From: Dactylosporangium roseum | Lineage (GTDB): Bacteria; Actinomycetota; Actinomycetes; Mycobacteriales; Micromonosporaceae | NCBI RefSeq assembly: GCF_025264685.1 | Contig: NZ_CP073721.1 | Span: 7,829,501-7,893,500 of the forward strand | Length of the DNA stretch: 64,000 bases | Direction: 5' to 3' | Shown here: positions 1-9,219 of the stretch, piece by piece | Layout of the letters: the number at the start of each line of letters is the position of its first letter | Numbering within the stretch: position 1 is the stretch's first letter | Program-made: the position numbers and the translations under genes | Notes under the pieces: model-generated | Databases searched by the model: none | Seen by the model: only the letters and a program-made list of their open reading frames with translations | What the model was told of the DNA's origin: nothing

Positions 1-629
1 ACCGGACCATGCTGGACCGCGGTGTCCGGCCGGGCGAGCTGGGGCGGGCCGACCGGCTGACGTTCTTCGCGCTGGACCTGCACGACGTGCCGCAAGCCCG
101 GGTGAAGCTCTACCTCACCCATCACGGTGCCGAGGTCCGGGACGTGATCCGGGCGGCCGGCGCGGTCGACGACGTGGACGTGACCGCACTCGCCGACTTC
201 TGCGCGGCTGCCGGAGGCGGCACCGGCCCGTTCGACCGCCGGCCGCTCGTGAGCAGCTACACCATCACCCAGGGCGCCGACAAGCCGGTCGGCTACAGCC
301 TGTACGTGCCGATCCGAAGTTACGTCCACGACGACGAAGAAGCCCGGGACCGGGCGGCGGTGCTGCTCGCCCGGCACGGATTCGACAGCTCAGCGCTCGA
401 TCGGGCGATCACCGCGGTGACACAGCGGCCGCTTCGCGCCGGTGTCGGGCTGATCGCCCACGTCTCATTGCGGCTGGGCCCACCACGACCGGGCGTGACC
501 GTCTACCTGTCGTCCGAGGCGTACCAGGTGAGTCCGCCACGCCCACGGCGGGCACCGGCGATCCGAACCCCAGCCGAGCACCCGTTCGAGCAATCGGTCG
601 AACTGCCGGCCGAACGCAGCGCCGCCTGA
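1..629 (+). CDS. Aromatic prenyltransferase, DMATS (ABBA) type, C-terminal part
   Basis: The reading frame is open at the window edge, so the N-terminus is missing and only about 200 residues are seen. The segment 'SSYTITQGADKPVGYSLYVPI' (shown here in part of its run) carries the Lys-Pro-x-x-Tyr-x-x-Tyr strand that lines the diphosphate and aromatic pocket in DMATS-type enzymes. It is followed by the typical end 'GVGLIAHVSL...VTVYLSSEAY'. These enzymes transfer a dimethylallyl group to tryptophan or indole. The tryptophanase gene starts 28 nt downstream, which fits prenylated indole chemistry. Position of prenylation (C4 to C7 or N1) cannot be read from this fragment. Family assignment is confident; substrate is inferred from neighbours. 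Confidence 0.85.
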   Translation, partial: RTMLDRGVRPGELGRADRLTFFALDLHDVPQARVKLYLTHHGAEVRDVIRAAGAVDDVDVTALADFCAAAGGGTGPFDRRPLVSSYTITQGADKPVGYSLYVPIRSYVHDDEEARDRAAVLLARHGFDSSALDRAITAVTQRPLRAGVGLIAHVSLRLGPPRPGVTVYLSSEAYQVSPPRPRRAPAIRTPAEHPFEQSVELPAERSAA

Positions 630-657
630 CACCCGCGAACGTTCGAGGAGCGAGGCT

Positions 658-2061
658 ATGCCCACAGGCCCGGCCAAACTGCCGCCGCCATACCGGATCA
701 AGGTCGTCGAACCGATTCCCTTCCTCAGCGCCGAGGAGCGCCGACTGGCCTTGACGGAAGCCGGCTACAACCCGTTCAACCTGCGCGCCGACCAGGTCAC
801 CATCGACCTGCTCTCCGACTCGGGCACCGGAGCCACCTCGGCTGCGCAGGAGGCCGCCGCCGCGCTCGGCGACGAGTCCTACGCGGGGGCCCGATCCTGG
901 TTCCGGTTCCGCGACGAGGTCCGTGACCTCACCGGCTATCCGCACATCCTGCCGGTTCACCAGGGCCGGGCCGGCGAACGGATCCTGTTCGGCAGCCTCC
1001 TGAAACCCGGCCAGATCTGCATCAGCAACACCCATTTCGACACCACCCACGCCAACGTCGAACTGGCCGGCGCCGAGCCACGAGACCTGCCGTGTCCGGA
1101 AGCGGCCGATCTCGACAGTGACGAACCGTTCAAGGGCAACATCGACCTCGACGCGCTGGAACGAGTCCTGACCGGCCCGGAGGGGCACCGCGTCGGGCTG
1201 GTCCTGGTGACCATCACCAACAACGGCCTCGGTGCGCAGCCGGTATCCATGGCCAACCTCGAGGCCGTCCGGGAGCTGTGCCGGCGCCACGCCGTGCCGT
1301 TCTTCTTGGACGCGGCGCGGTTCGCGGAGAACGCCTGGCTGGTTCGCGAGCGGGAGCCGGCCTACAGCGACTGGACACCGCGGCAAATCGCCACCCGCGC
1401 TTTCCAGCTCGCTGACGGATGCGTGGTGTCCTTGAAGAAGGACGGGTTGACGGCGATCGGCGGACTCATCGGCCTGCGGGACGACGACCTGTATGCCGTG
1501 TGTGAGGCGAACCTGATCGCCACCGAAGGGTTCAGCACCTACGGCGGGCTGGCCGGCCACGACCTCGAACGGCTCGCCCAAGGACTGCAGGAGGTCGTCG
1601 ACCCGGCATACCTGCGATCCCGCGCCGCGTCCACCGCACGACTGACCCAGATGATCAACGACGCCGGCGTGGACACCGTCCAGCCGCCCGGCATCCACGC
1701 CCTGTACCTCAACGCCGGCAGGCTGCTGCCCCACCTGGCGCCGCACGAGTTCCCCGGACACTCGCTGGGGTGTCAGTTGTATCTCGACGGCGGCATCCGC
1801 TGCGCCGAGCTCGGGTCGCTGTATCTGGGCGGCATGGACGACGAGCACCAGCTCGTGACCCCCGCGCCCTTCGAGCTCGTGCGGCTGGCGATCCCGCGCC
1901 GGGTCTACACCGACACTCACTTCGAATACGTGGCATCAGTGCTCGCCGACATCGCCAAGGCGCCCGAGCGGGTCCGCGGCTATCGGATCGTCTCGTCACC
2001 GCGCCTGCTGCGGCACTTCAAGGTACGGCTGGAACCGCTCGCCCCAGGAGTCGTGGCATAG
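658..2061 (+). CDS. tnaA: Tryptophanase / beta-eliminating aromatic amino acid lyase (PLP)
   Basis: 467 residues, the usual length for tryptophan indole-lyase and tyrosine phenol-lyase. The protein starts with the family's 'PYRIKVVEPI' segment and carries 'YNPFNLRADQVTIDLLSDSGT'-type substrate-site sequence (run abbreviated). The PLP lysine pair lies in 'SLKKDGL' at residues 260-261, equivalent to the SAKKDA motif of TnaA. An 'ITNNGLGAQPVS' and 'FFLDAARFAEN' pair supplies cofactor contacts. ATG start with 'GAGGAGCGAGGCT' upstream. Between a DMATS prenyltransferase and a StyA-like monooxygenase it may release indole from (prenylated) tryptophan. Tyrosine phenol-lyase activity cannot be excluded from sequence alone. 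Confidence 0.88.
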   Translation: MPTGPAKLPPPYRIKVVEPIPFLSAEERRLALTEAGYNPFNLRADQVTIDLLSDSGTGATSAAQEAAAALGDESYAGARSWFRFRDEVRDLTGYPHILPVHQGRAGERILFGSLLKPGQICISNTHFDTTHANVELAGAEPRDLPCPEAADLDSDEPFKGNIDLDALERVLTGPEGHRVGLVLVTITNNGLGAQPVSMANLEAVRELCRRHAVPFFLDAARFAENAWLVREREPAYSDWTPRQIATRAFQLADGCVVSLKKDGLTAIGGLIGLRDDDLYAVCEANLIATEGFSTYGGLAGHDLERLAQGLQEVVDPAYLRSRAASTARLTQMINDAGVDTVQPPGIHALYLNAGRLLPHLAPHEFPGHSLGCQLYLDGGIRCAELGSLYLGGMDDEHQLVTPAPFELVRLAIPRRVYTDTHFEYVASVLADIAKAPERVRGYRIVSSPRLLRHFKVRLEPLAPGVVA

Positions 2062-2142
2062 ACGGAGGTTCAAGGCGGTCCTGAAGGCCGCTGCTGTGCG
2101 TGCTGACCAAGACCTGACCTCGACCCTGTGAAGGATGCAGCG

Positions 2143-3432
2143 ATGCGCAGAATCCTGATTGTGGGCGCGGGCCAATGTGGACTGCTGCTCGGCCACGGCC
2201 TGCTCCAGGCAGGTGACTACGATGTGACCATCCTGTCGGCGCGGACCCCCGACGAGCTCCGTCGGGCCCGGCCGACATCGACCCAGGTCATGTTCGGCCC
2301 AGCGGTGGCCGTCGAACGGCGGCTCGGACTCGATCTGTGGGCCGACGACACACCCGCCATCGCCGGGCTGCACTGGACCGTCGCGGCACCACCCGGCGGT
2401 GACCGCCTGGACATCTACGGTGCCCTGGACGCGCCGGCGCGCAGCACCGACCAGCGGGTCAAGATGGCCGGCTGGCTGGAGCTGTTCGAGGAGCTCGGCG
2501 GTACCGTCCGCACCGAGGAGACGGCCGTCAGCGGTCTCGACGAGATCGCCGAGTCGGGCCGCTACGACCTGATCGTCATCGCCGCCGGCCGCGGCGACCT
2601 GACCGCGCTGTTCGACCGGGATCCCTCCCGCTCCCCCTACACCACACCGCAACGCGGCCTGGCCGCCGCCTACGTCCACGGCATGGGCCGCGACCCGGAC
2701 ACCGACCTGTGGCCCAACGTCTCGTTCACGGTGCTGCCGGGCGCCGGCGAGCTGATCCTCATCCCGGCGCTGACCACAACGGGACAGTGCGACATCCTGT
2801 TCTGGGAGTCCGTCCCCGGCGGGCCGCTGGACGTGTTCGGCGACCGTCCCGACCCTGGCGAGCACCTGACGCGGGCGGTCGGGCTGATCGGCGAACACAC
2901 CCCGTGGCTGTACGAGCGTTGTGCCCACCTGGAGCTGACGGACCCGCACGCCACCCTGACCGGCCGCTTCACCCCCACCGTGCGGCGACCGGTCGGCGAA
3001 CTGCCGTCGGGCGGGCTGGTCCTCGGGGCCGCCGACGTGGTCGTCACCAACGACCCCATCGTCGCGCAGGGCGCCAACGCCGCCGCACGCTGCGCCGCCG
3101 GCTACCTGGCCGCGATCCTCGACCACGGCGACGATCCGTTCGACCGTGACTGGATGCACAACACCTTCGAGCGGTTCTGGGCGGACACCGCCGAGCAGGT
3201 GACCAACTTGACCAACGGGATGCTCCAGCCGCCACCCGAACACATCCAACGCGTCCTCGCCACGGCGGCGCAACTCCCCGAGGTGGCCGGCCGCCTCGCC
3301 AACGGGTTCGCCGACCCGAACAGCCTCACCGACTGGTTCATGACCCCGGACGGCGCCGACCGCTACCTCGGCCAGGTCGCAGCCCGCGCCGGTCGGCCGG
3401 CGGTGAGTGCTTCCGAGCCACCGATCAACTGA
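2143..3432 (+). CDS. FAD-dependent monooxygenase, styrene/indole monooxygenase StyA-like
   Basis: About 429 residues. The N-terminal Rossmann motif 'ILIVGAGQCGLLLG' (residues 4-17) is followed by StyA landmarks: a 'ARSTDQRVK' region, 'PYTTPQRGL' and the late 'DPIVAQGANAA' flavin motif. StyA enzymes are two-component epoxidases that oxidise styrene and indole with FADH2 from a separate reductase. No reductase gene is visible nearby. I chose ATG 2143 rather than GTG 2128 because AAGGA at 2131-2135 is correctly spaced for it. Third gene of the prenyl-indole cluster, so it probably oxidises an indole ring or side chain. The 3' end overlaps the convergent conservon gene by 8 nt. Confidence 0.82.
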   Translation: MRRILIVGAGQCGLLLGHGLLQAGDYDVTILSARTPDELRRARPTSTQVMFGPAVAVERRLGLDLWADDTPAIAGLHWTVAAPPGGDRLDIYGALDAPARSTDQRVKMAGWLELFEELGGTVRTEETAVSGLDEIAESGRYDLIVIAAGRGDLTALFDRDPSRSPYTTPQRGLAAAYVHGMGRDPDTDLWPNVSFTVLPGAGELILIPALTTTGQCDILFWESVPGGPLDVFGDRPDPGEHLTRAVGLIGEHTPWLYERCAHLELTDPHATLTGRFTPTVRRPVGELPSGGLVLGAADVVVTNDPIVAQGANAAARCAAGYLAAILDHGDDPFDRDWMHNTFERFWADTAEQVTNLTNGMLQPPPEHIQRVLATAAQLPEVAGRLANGFADPNSLTDWFMTPDGADRYLGQVAARAGRPAVSASEPPIN

Positions 3433-3976
3433 CCGGCATGCGTGCCATCGCGTGCCGAACCAGGGTGATCAATGCTTGTTTGCTGGATGCCTTGTCGCGG
3501 GCGTCGACCCACAGGAACGGAACGGAGGGATCGAGCTCCAAGGCCGACCGAATCTCGTCCTGGCTGTACGGACACTCGCCGAAGAACCGGTTGACGGCAA
3601 CGACGAACGGGATACCCCGCCGCTCGAAGTAGTCGACGGCGGGGAAGCTGGTGCCGAGCCTTCTGGTGTCGACCAGCACGATCGCACCCACCGCACCCTG
3701 CGCGAGTTCGTCCCACATGAACCAGAACCGGTCCTGCCCCGGCGTGCCGAACAGGTAAAGCACGACGTCCGGGCTGATGGTGATGCGCCCGAAGTCCAGG
3801 GCGACCGTGGTGTTCGTCTTGTCCTCGATGCCCGTCACGTCGTCGACGCCGACACTGGCCTGGGTGAGGACCTCCTCCGTGGTCAGTGGCGGAATCTCAC
3901 TGACCGAGGCGACCAACGTGGTCTTGCCGGTACCGAAGCCGCCTGCCACAACGACCTTGACTGATTGGCGATTCAC
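3425..3976 (-). CDS. cvnD: Conservon small GTPase-like ATP/GTP-binding protein (CvnD)
   Basis: 183 residues. Walker A 'GGFGTGKTT' at about residues 12-20, 'DFGRI' and 'LFGTPGQDRFWFMWDEL' switch region, and a degenerate 'AVNRF' in place of NKxD. This is the signature of the Ras-like CvnD proteins that end each actinobacterial conservon. CvnA-D proteins assemble at the membrane into a G-protein-coupled-receptor-like complex (known from Streptomyces CvnA9-D9). It follows cvnC by 18 nt. The last 8 nt overlap the end of the convergent monooxygenase gene. Confidence 0.93.
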   Translation of the reverse strand: MNRQSVKVVVAGGFGTGKTTLVASVSEIPPLTTEEVLTQASVGVDDVTGIEDKTNTTVALDFGRITISPDVVLYLFGTPGQDRFWFMWDELAQGAVGAIVLVDTRRLGTSFPAVDYFERRGIPFVVAVNRFFGECPYSQDEIRSALELDPSVPFLWVDARDKASSKQALITLVRHAMARMPVS

Positions 3977-3994
3977 GTATGTCAGTCCTCTTGC

Positions 3995-4360
3995 CTAGAG
4001 TCTTTCGAGACCGGCGAGCACCGTTTCCAACATCCGACGATCCACGATCGTCTGCTGCGCCGGAAATCCGATGCCGAGATACCCCTGCTCCAGGAGCACG
4101 TCAACCATGACTTTCATGATGGTGAGCGGGCAGTTCAGGTAGGCGGCGAGCTCGGCGATGGACATCCAGTTCACGCACCGGTTGACGATGTCCTCGTACT
4201 CCGGCTCCAGCCGTCTCGCGTGGGCCGGGAGGGCGATGACCTGGGTGGCGAGGTCCAGGTTGTTGTTCCGTGGACTCGTCTTCCCGTTGACAAGGATGTA
4301 CAGCGGGACGAGCCGCCCGCCCTCCGCCGCGTCGTCGCCGTCCCATACGTCATGCGCCAT
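3995..4360 (-). CDS. cvnC: Conservon DUF742 protein (CvnC)
   Basis: 121 residues of the DUF742 family: 'GRLVPLYILVNGKT' near the N-terminus, then a winged-helix-like segment 'AELAAYLNCPLTIMKVMVDVLLEQGYL'. In conservons this is the third protein, with a DNA-binding-like fold and a structural role in the complex. The ATG overlaps the end of cvnB by 11 nt, indicating translational coupling. Confidence 0.92.
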   Translation of the reverse strand: MAHDVWDGDDAAEGGRLVPLYILVNGKTSPRNNNLDLATQVIALPAHARRLEPEYEDIVNRCVNWMSIAELAAYLNCPLTIMKVMVDVLLEQGYLGIGFPAQQTIVDRRMLETVLAGLERL

Positions 4361-4787
4361 GGCCCAGGCCAGGTTGACCGTTGGCCGTCATCGCAGCCGA
4401 GCGTGCTTCGGTGCCGAGATACTCGCCGATGCGGGTCACCAGGCGGCGCATCTCGTAGGCGACCGTGCCCATGTCGACGACTGACTCGCACAGCACCGCC
4501 AGGCGGGCATTCGGGCCGGCCGCGGCGAGAAACAGGACTCCATCGTGATACTCGATGACGACCTGATCCACCGCGCCGCTGCCGATCCGCCGGCCCGTTC
4601 CCGCGGCAACGCTGTACATCGAAGACGACGCGGCGGCCAGGATCTCCGCGGTGTCCTGCGGCAGCGACGTGGATTTCTGAATGATCAGCCCATCGGTGGA
4701 CACGACGACCGCATCGCGAACATGCGGAACCTTGACAAGATCGTCCAGCAACCAGGTCAGGTCATTCTGCGGTGTTGAGTGGTTCAT
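4350..4787 (-). CDS. cvnB: Conservon roadblock/LC7 protein (CvnB)
   Basis: 145 residues with the roadblock/LC7 core 'DLVKVPHVRDAVVVSTDGLIIQ' (abbreviated) followed by 'VIEYHDGVLFLAAAGPNARLAVLCE'-type strands. Roadblock proteins regulate the partner GTPase. The start codon overlaps the cvnA stop as ATGA (4784-4787), and the 3' end overlaps cvnC, so the four cvn genes form one translationally coupled operon. Confidence 0.93.
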   Translation of the reverse strand: MNHSTPQNDLTWLLDDLVKVPHVRDAVVVSTDGLIIQKSTSLPQDTAEILAAASSSMYSVAAGTGRRIGSGAVDQVVIEYHDGVLFLAAAGPNARLAVLCESVVDMGTVAYEMRRLVTRIGEYLGTEARSAAMTANGQPGLGHGA

Positions 4788-7360
4788 GCTTCCCCACCTT
4801 GATCAGCACTGGTGAAAGTGTTGTCGTAGTTCGCCGTCCGACCGTCGGACGGCGTCAATCCGGCCCGTCCTCGCTGGTACCGCGCGTACCGGTCCCGGAC
4901 GTCTTCCGGCGACTTCGCAACCGTCGTCTCCTGCGCTCTGGTGGCTGGCGCGTCTTCCTCCAGCAGTTCGGGCGCGAGGTGCTGTTGGGGTTGGCGGTGC
5001 GGTAGCGCCGGCCGGGTGGCGGCTTGCGGATTGGGCGGCTCGGCGCCAAATCCACTCGCGGTGAACGACGCCGGTTGACGGGGAATGACAGCGCTTCCGT
5101 TGGAAAAGTCACTGCTCATCACTCCGCCGGTGAGGTCGGCTCGGCGATGTGTGCCGGAGTGGACGGCGTGGGTCTCGTGGGATTCCAGGATCGACCCGCT
5201 GGAGGCCGCCGGGGCGGTCGCGACGGCCGCGACGGTCGCGACCCCGGCTGTGGGGCGCAGGTCGTACCGTCGGACGTCGTCAGGTCGAGTGGCTCTCGGC
5301 ACGGCCGGATGAGTGCGGGCGTCGGTCCGCTCAGCGGCGGGCACGTCGGGCGACTCGGCCCCGACGGCCCCGACGGCGGAGAGCACCCGCTCGGGCAGCA
5401 GCACGATGGCCAACAGCCCGCCGTACGCCGACCTGCGGAGACTGACCTGGACGCCGTCGCGCTTGGCCAGCTCGGCCACGACGTGCAGGCCGACCTGGGT
5501 GCCGCCCTTGAGCTCCGTCACGTCCGGAGTGGGCGCGGTGGCCAGCAGCTCGTTGGCGCGCTCCACGGCTTCTGCGTTCATGCCGACGCCGGCGTCTTCG
5601 ATTTCCACCGCGACGCCGTGCGGGACCTCGACGCACGTGACCCAGACCGTTGTCGTCGGCGAGGAGAACGCCAGCGCGTTGTCCAGCAGCTCGGCCAAGA
5701 GGTGGACGGTTCCGGCGATGGCCGGCCCGACCAGTGCCACGTCAGGCGCGTCACGCAACGTGATCCGCTGGTAATCCTGCGTCTCGGCGAACGCCGCCAG
5801 CAGCACCCGGCGCAGCGGCACCGGATTCTTGAAACGCCGGCCGATCTGGCCACCGGCCAGGATGACGAGGTTTTCCAGGAAGCGCCGGGTCTGGTTGAGC
5901 TGGTGGTGGATGTCGAAGAGCTGCGGGAGCACCTCCTCGTCACCGATTCGGTTCTGCAGGCCCTCGATCACCTGGAGGCCGCGTTGCAGAGGGCGCTGCG
6001 GGCGGCGCGCGACGCCCATGAGCATCGCGGTGCCGGCAGCCCGGGTCTTCGCCTCGTCAACAGCCGCACCCGCGGCAGCGTGCAGCGACCGGTTGATGAC
6101 GTCCGCGACCTGACCGATCTCGTCGCTTCCGTAGTCCTTCGTCGGTAGCTCGACGTCGAGATCAACCGGTTCGCGTCGGCGCAGCCGGTCCATCATGGCG
6201 GGCAGCCGCTGATCGACCGTCTCGGCGGCATCCCTGCCCAGCCGCGCCAAGCGCACGGACAGGCCCTGGTCAACCAGGATCTGCGATTGACGGACCGCCC
6301 ACAGGATCGCGGCGATCGCGACGCAGAGGGCGATCAGACTTCCCAACGATGCGACGAGGAGCTGATTGTTCCCGGTCCGCAGGGTCTGGGCCGACACCTG
6401 GTCGGCTTCCAGAACGGTCAGATTGATCAGATCGTCGGAAACCTGGCGGGTCAGCACCTGCCAGCGAGCAACGTCGACGGGCAGTGCGCGAGGCACGCCG
6501 CTGCGCCACGGACCGTTGGCGATGATCGCGTTCTCCGCGATGACCAATTGCTTCCACGTGTCGCTCGCCATGACGTTCTCGTACCGCTGACGTACCTCCG
6601 GCTGCAGGTGTGGAGCAACGCTCGTCAGGCCGAACCGGTAGGCGCCCACCAGGTTGACGAATGCGAGATGGTCCTGATCGCTGAGCGCTCGGGCCCCGAA
6701 CGCGGCCTCGATCGCCGATCCAGCACGGGACATCAGGTCGCTGGCCCGCCACACCTCGGTCGCCGCGATGCCCCCCTTGGTCGCCGTGGCGTCGGGCACC
6801 ATCCGAGCCTGCGTGTCGAACAGGGCGGTGGCGGCATCGAGCAACTGGTTGTAGAAGTCGTACGCATCCTGGGCGTCGGCCGACTTGGCGTCGATCGTGC
6901 TTCGTACACCCGAAAGCTGGTCAAGGAAGCCTGTCACCGCCTTCCACCGCGTCACGATGGACTCCGGAGCGTTGGCCAACCCCGCGTCGGCGACCGTCCG
7001 CAGCTTCGACAACCGCTGGTCGGTCTGCTGCCGTTGCTCAAGCAGGTCCTGCACGCCCTTGGACGGCTGGCTGAGGTAGGCGACGCTCAACCGCCGCTCC
7101 TGCTGGATCGACGCCAACGCGGAAACCGCCGGAATCGACACCGTGCGGACGCCGTTGGCGACCTCCCGGTTGTACCAGCCTTGAAACACGAGGTAACCGG
7201 ACGCTACGAGCCACAGGAGGACCGCCACGACACCAGGGACGAGGACCAGTCTGATGATCCGCCGCTTGATGGACCGCTGCCGGCCGCCGCGGCGGCTCGA
7301 CTGATCGCGATCATATGAATCGTGCTGTCTGCTTGTGGGGTCGGCCACTTTTCGCGCCAA
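4784..7360 (-). CDS. cvnA: Conservon sensor histidine-kinase-like protein (CvnA)
   Basis: 858 residues. A basic N-terminus precedes the first membrane helix (about residues 35-60, 'LVLVPGVVAVLLWLVASGYL'). An extracytoplasmic nitrate/nitrite-sensor-like helical domain follows (about 60-325), then a second helix (about 328-352), a HAMP-like linker, and a HATPase_c domain with N-box 'LLDNALAF' near residue 560 and G-box 'GVGMNAEAV'. The C-terminal 200 residues are Pro/Ala-rich and disordered. There is no clear phospho-acceptor H-box, as is usual for CvnA. First gene of the operon; its promoter must lie in 7361-7883. Confidence 0.92.
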   Translation of the reverse strand: MARKVADPTSRQHDSYDRDQSSRRGGRQRSIKRRIIRLVLVPGVVAVLLWLVASGYLVFQGWYNREVANGVRTVSIPAVSALASIQQERRLSVAYLSQPSKGVQDLLEQRQQTDQRLSKLRTVADAGLANAPESIVTRWKAVTGFLDQLSGVRSTIDAKSADAQDAYDFYNQLLDAATALFDTQARMVPDATATKGGIAATEVWRASDLMSRAGSAIEAAFGARALSDQDHLAFVNLVGAYRFGLTSVAPHLQPEVRQRYENVMASDTWKQLVIAENAIIANGPWRSGVPRALPVDVARWQVLTRQVSDDLINLTVLEADQVSAQTLRTGNNQLLVASLGSLIALCVAIAAILWAVRQSQILVDQGLSVRLARLGRDAAETVDQRLPAMMDRLRRREPVDLDVELPTKDYGSDEIGQVADVINRSLHAAAGAAVDEAKTRAAGTAMLMGVARRPQRPLQRGLQVIEGLQNRIGDEEVLPQLFDIHHQLNQTRRFLENLVILAGGQIGRRFKNPVPLRRVLLAAFAETQDYQRITLRDAPDVALVGPAIAGTVHLLAELLDNALAFSSPTTTVWVTCVEVPHGVAVEIEDAGVGMNAEAVERANELLATAPTPDVTELKGGTQVGLHVVAELAKRDGVQVSLRRSAYGGLLAIVLLPERVLSAVGAVGAESPDVPAAERTDARTHPAVPRATRPDDVRRYDLRPTAGVATVAAVATAPAASSGSILESHETHAVHSGTHRRADLTGGVMSSDFSNGSAVIPRQPASFTASGFGAEPPNPQAATRPALPHRQPQQHLAPELLEEDAPATRAQETTVAKSPEDVRDRYARYQRGRAGLTPSDGRTANYDNTFTSADQGGEA

Positions 7361-7883
7361 CTCTCATCCAATCATAGGCAGCCCAAGGGGACGGCGGGCG
7401 ACAATTGCTGGCCAACGCCGATGCGGGTCCAACCCTACCGGTGCGGTCGGTGCTCGCACTACCCATCCGACAGTGCACTGTATGGCTGGATTGATTTGCA
7501 GTGGTCAGCGGCGATGCCGCCGGCATAACCGGTGGACCGGTCCCGACAAGGAGAATCTCGGCGACGAGTTCGGCGACGATTCCCCCGAATTGTGATTGAA
7601 CCTTCGTCGGCCGTCCGCGCCCCGAGCCCCTGTGTTTCCGTGCGACCCGGCCGTGTGGTCGGGCCTGGTACGGCGGCGGCCGGCTGCGCGTGCGTGCGGC
7701 CCAGGTTCGCGAGTGCTGCCGGGTGGCGACCGCTGCCGTCGCCGGCGCTCCCGGTCCGATGCCGACACCGACGCTTTCCTCGAAACGAGCAGCCGGTAGG
7801 CACGGTGAAGCCACCGCATGCGCAACCGCGGGACATCAATAGGCGCATGACGATATTGTCATACTCCAATTGTTACCGGTATT
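7361..7883. other. Intergenic region upstream of cvnA, no supported gene
   Basis: About 520 bp between the end of the glycosyltransferase and the conservon start, both read leftwards. I find no reading frame with protein-like composition. A short AT-richer stretch at 7840-7890 contains the imperfect palindrome TGACGATATTGTCA (7848-7861), possibly a regulator site. It is too far from cvnA to assign. Confidence 0.4.
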
Positions 7884-9092
7884 TTACGTGTGAGTATCCT
7901 TGTCCGTGACCCGGCGGCCGAACAGCTCCTCGCGCTTGTCCGCGACAAGCCCTTCGACGGCGTGGACGGCGGCGGCGGCGCGGGCGTCCCACGAGTGTCG
8001 CTCGGCGAAGTCGCGGCGGGCCTCGACCAGCTCCGGCACGTGGGACTCCGTCGCCGCCTCCCGCACCGCCGCCACGAAGGTCTTCGGCGTGTCGGCGACC
8101 CTGATGAGCGGCGTGTCGAGCCAGTGCACCGCCGGCAGGTCGGTGCTGACCGCCGGCCTGCCCGCGGCCAGGGTCTCCAGCGTCTTGAGCGGGAACGACG
8201 CACGGTTGAAGGCGGTGTCGCGATACGGCGTGATCCCGACGTCGACGGCACGCAGGAACGATGGCACCGCCTCGAACGGCTGCCGCCCCGCCCAGTGCAC
8301 GTTGTCGCGGGCGGCCAGCGCGGCGAAGCGCTCCGGCTCCCAGCGCGCGTCGTGGGGGCCGACGAGGAGCAGTGAAAGCCCGTCGTCGGCAAGCGCTTCG
8401 AGCAGGTCGATGTCGATGCGCTCGGAGAGGTGCCCGAGCGCGCCGACGACCGGGCCCGGAAGTGCCGAGGCGGGCTCGGCCGGGGCGATGCCGTCCAGAT
8501 CGCGGTAGGCGGAGGTCTGCACCCCGTTGGGGATCAACTCCAGGTGCCGCGCGCCGAGTGACGACCAGCGCTCCGCCAGCACCGAGGAGACCGCGAGGAC
8601 CAGATCGGCGTGGGCGAGCTGGCGCCGCTCGTCCCGCGCGACCCGCTTCGAGTCGTGCCCCATGAGGTCGGCGCCGGCGACGTAGTCGTCCGTGCCGTAG
8701 AGGACCTTCACCACCCCGGGGTGCCAGCCGCGGAGCACGTCGACGAGGTTGCACGCGATCACCGCGTGCGGCCGTCGGCCGAGGTGGCGCAGCGCCGCCC
8801 GGGTCTGCGCCCTGACCAGCGCGGCGGTGCTTACCTTGACGAAGGGTCGGGTGTGCAACGGCAGTGCACGGGGGGTGAGCCGGGTGATCCGATCGTTCAG
8901 GCGCGCGAGTTTGGGCGTGACGCCGAACCGGGATGCGCCGTACCGGTAGCGGTCCGAGGTCGCCACCGAGATCGGCGGGTCGACCCACAGGATCTCGGCG
9001 TGCGCCGCCAACGCGGTGGCCAGGAGCCGGTCAGGACTCACCACACCGTCCCACGACGTTCCGGCGAAGATGATGTAAAGCGGCTCTACCAC
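7884..9092 (-). CDS. Glycosyltransferase, GT4-like (GT-B fold)
   Basis: 402 residues. The C-terminal half has the GT-B donor domain: 'VVGALGHLSERIDIDLLEAL', 'LLLVGPHD', and 'VDVGITPYRDTAFNRASFPLKTLETLAAGRPAVS' (runs abbreviated), where the Pro-Leu-Lys-x-x-Glu stretch is the usual nucleotide-sugar contact region. The N-terminal domain starts 'YIIFAGTSWDGV'. There is no signal peptide, so it is cytoplasmic or membrane-associated. Acceptor unknown; the flanking genes do not form a sugar pathway. Confidence 0.82.
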   Translation of the reverse strand: MVEPLYIIFAGTSWDGVVSPDRLLATALAAHAEILWVDPPISVATSDRYRYGASRFGVTPKLARLNDRITRLTPRALPLHTRPFVKVSTAALVRAQTRAALRHLGRRPHAVIACNLVDVLRGWHPGVVKVLYGTDDYVAGADLMGHDSKRVARDERRQLAHADLVLAVSSVLAERWSSLGARHLELIPNGVQTSAYRDLDGIAPAEPASALPGPVVGALGHLSERIDIDLLEALADDGLSLLLVGPHDARWEPERFAALAARDNVHWAGRQPFEAVPSFLRAVDVGITPYRDTAFNRASFPLKTLETLAAGRPAVSTDLPAVHWLDTPLIRVADTPKTFVAAVREAATESHVPELVEARRDFAERHSWDARAAAAVHAVEGLVADKREELFGRRVTDKDTHT

Positions 9093-9219
9093 TGCCGTGT
9101 CCTTCTCTGGCCCCGGACCGGAACCCCGTCAAGATCAATGAGACGAGGCCCTCTACCCGGGTTCCACAGTTCGACACCCACGGCGATCCACGAACATTCG
9201 ACGCCACGACGCCACGGCG

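Noticed and set aside
409..1920. Long leftward open frame opposite the tryptophanase
   Set aside because: Arg/Gly/Val-rich composition with no motif; it mirrors the third-codon-position GC of the real gene.
7459..7869. 136-codon leftward frame in the cvnA upstream region
   Set aside because: Composition is Arg/Thr/Gly-rich without pattern and there is no ribosome site; treated as spacer.
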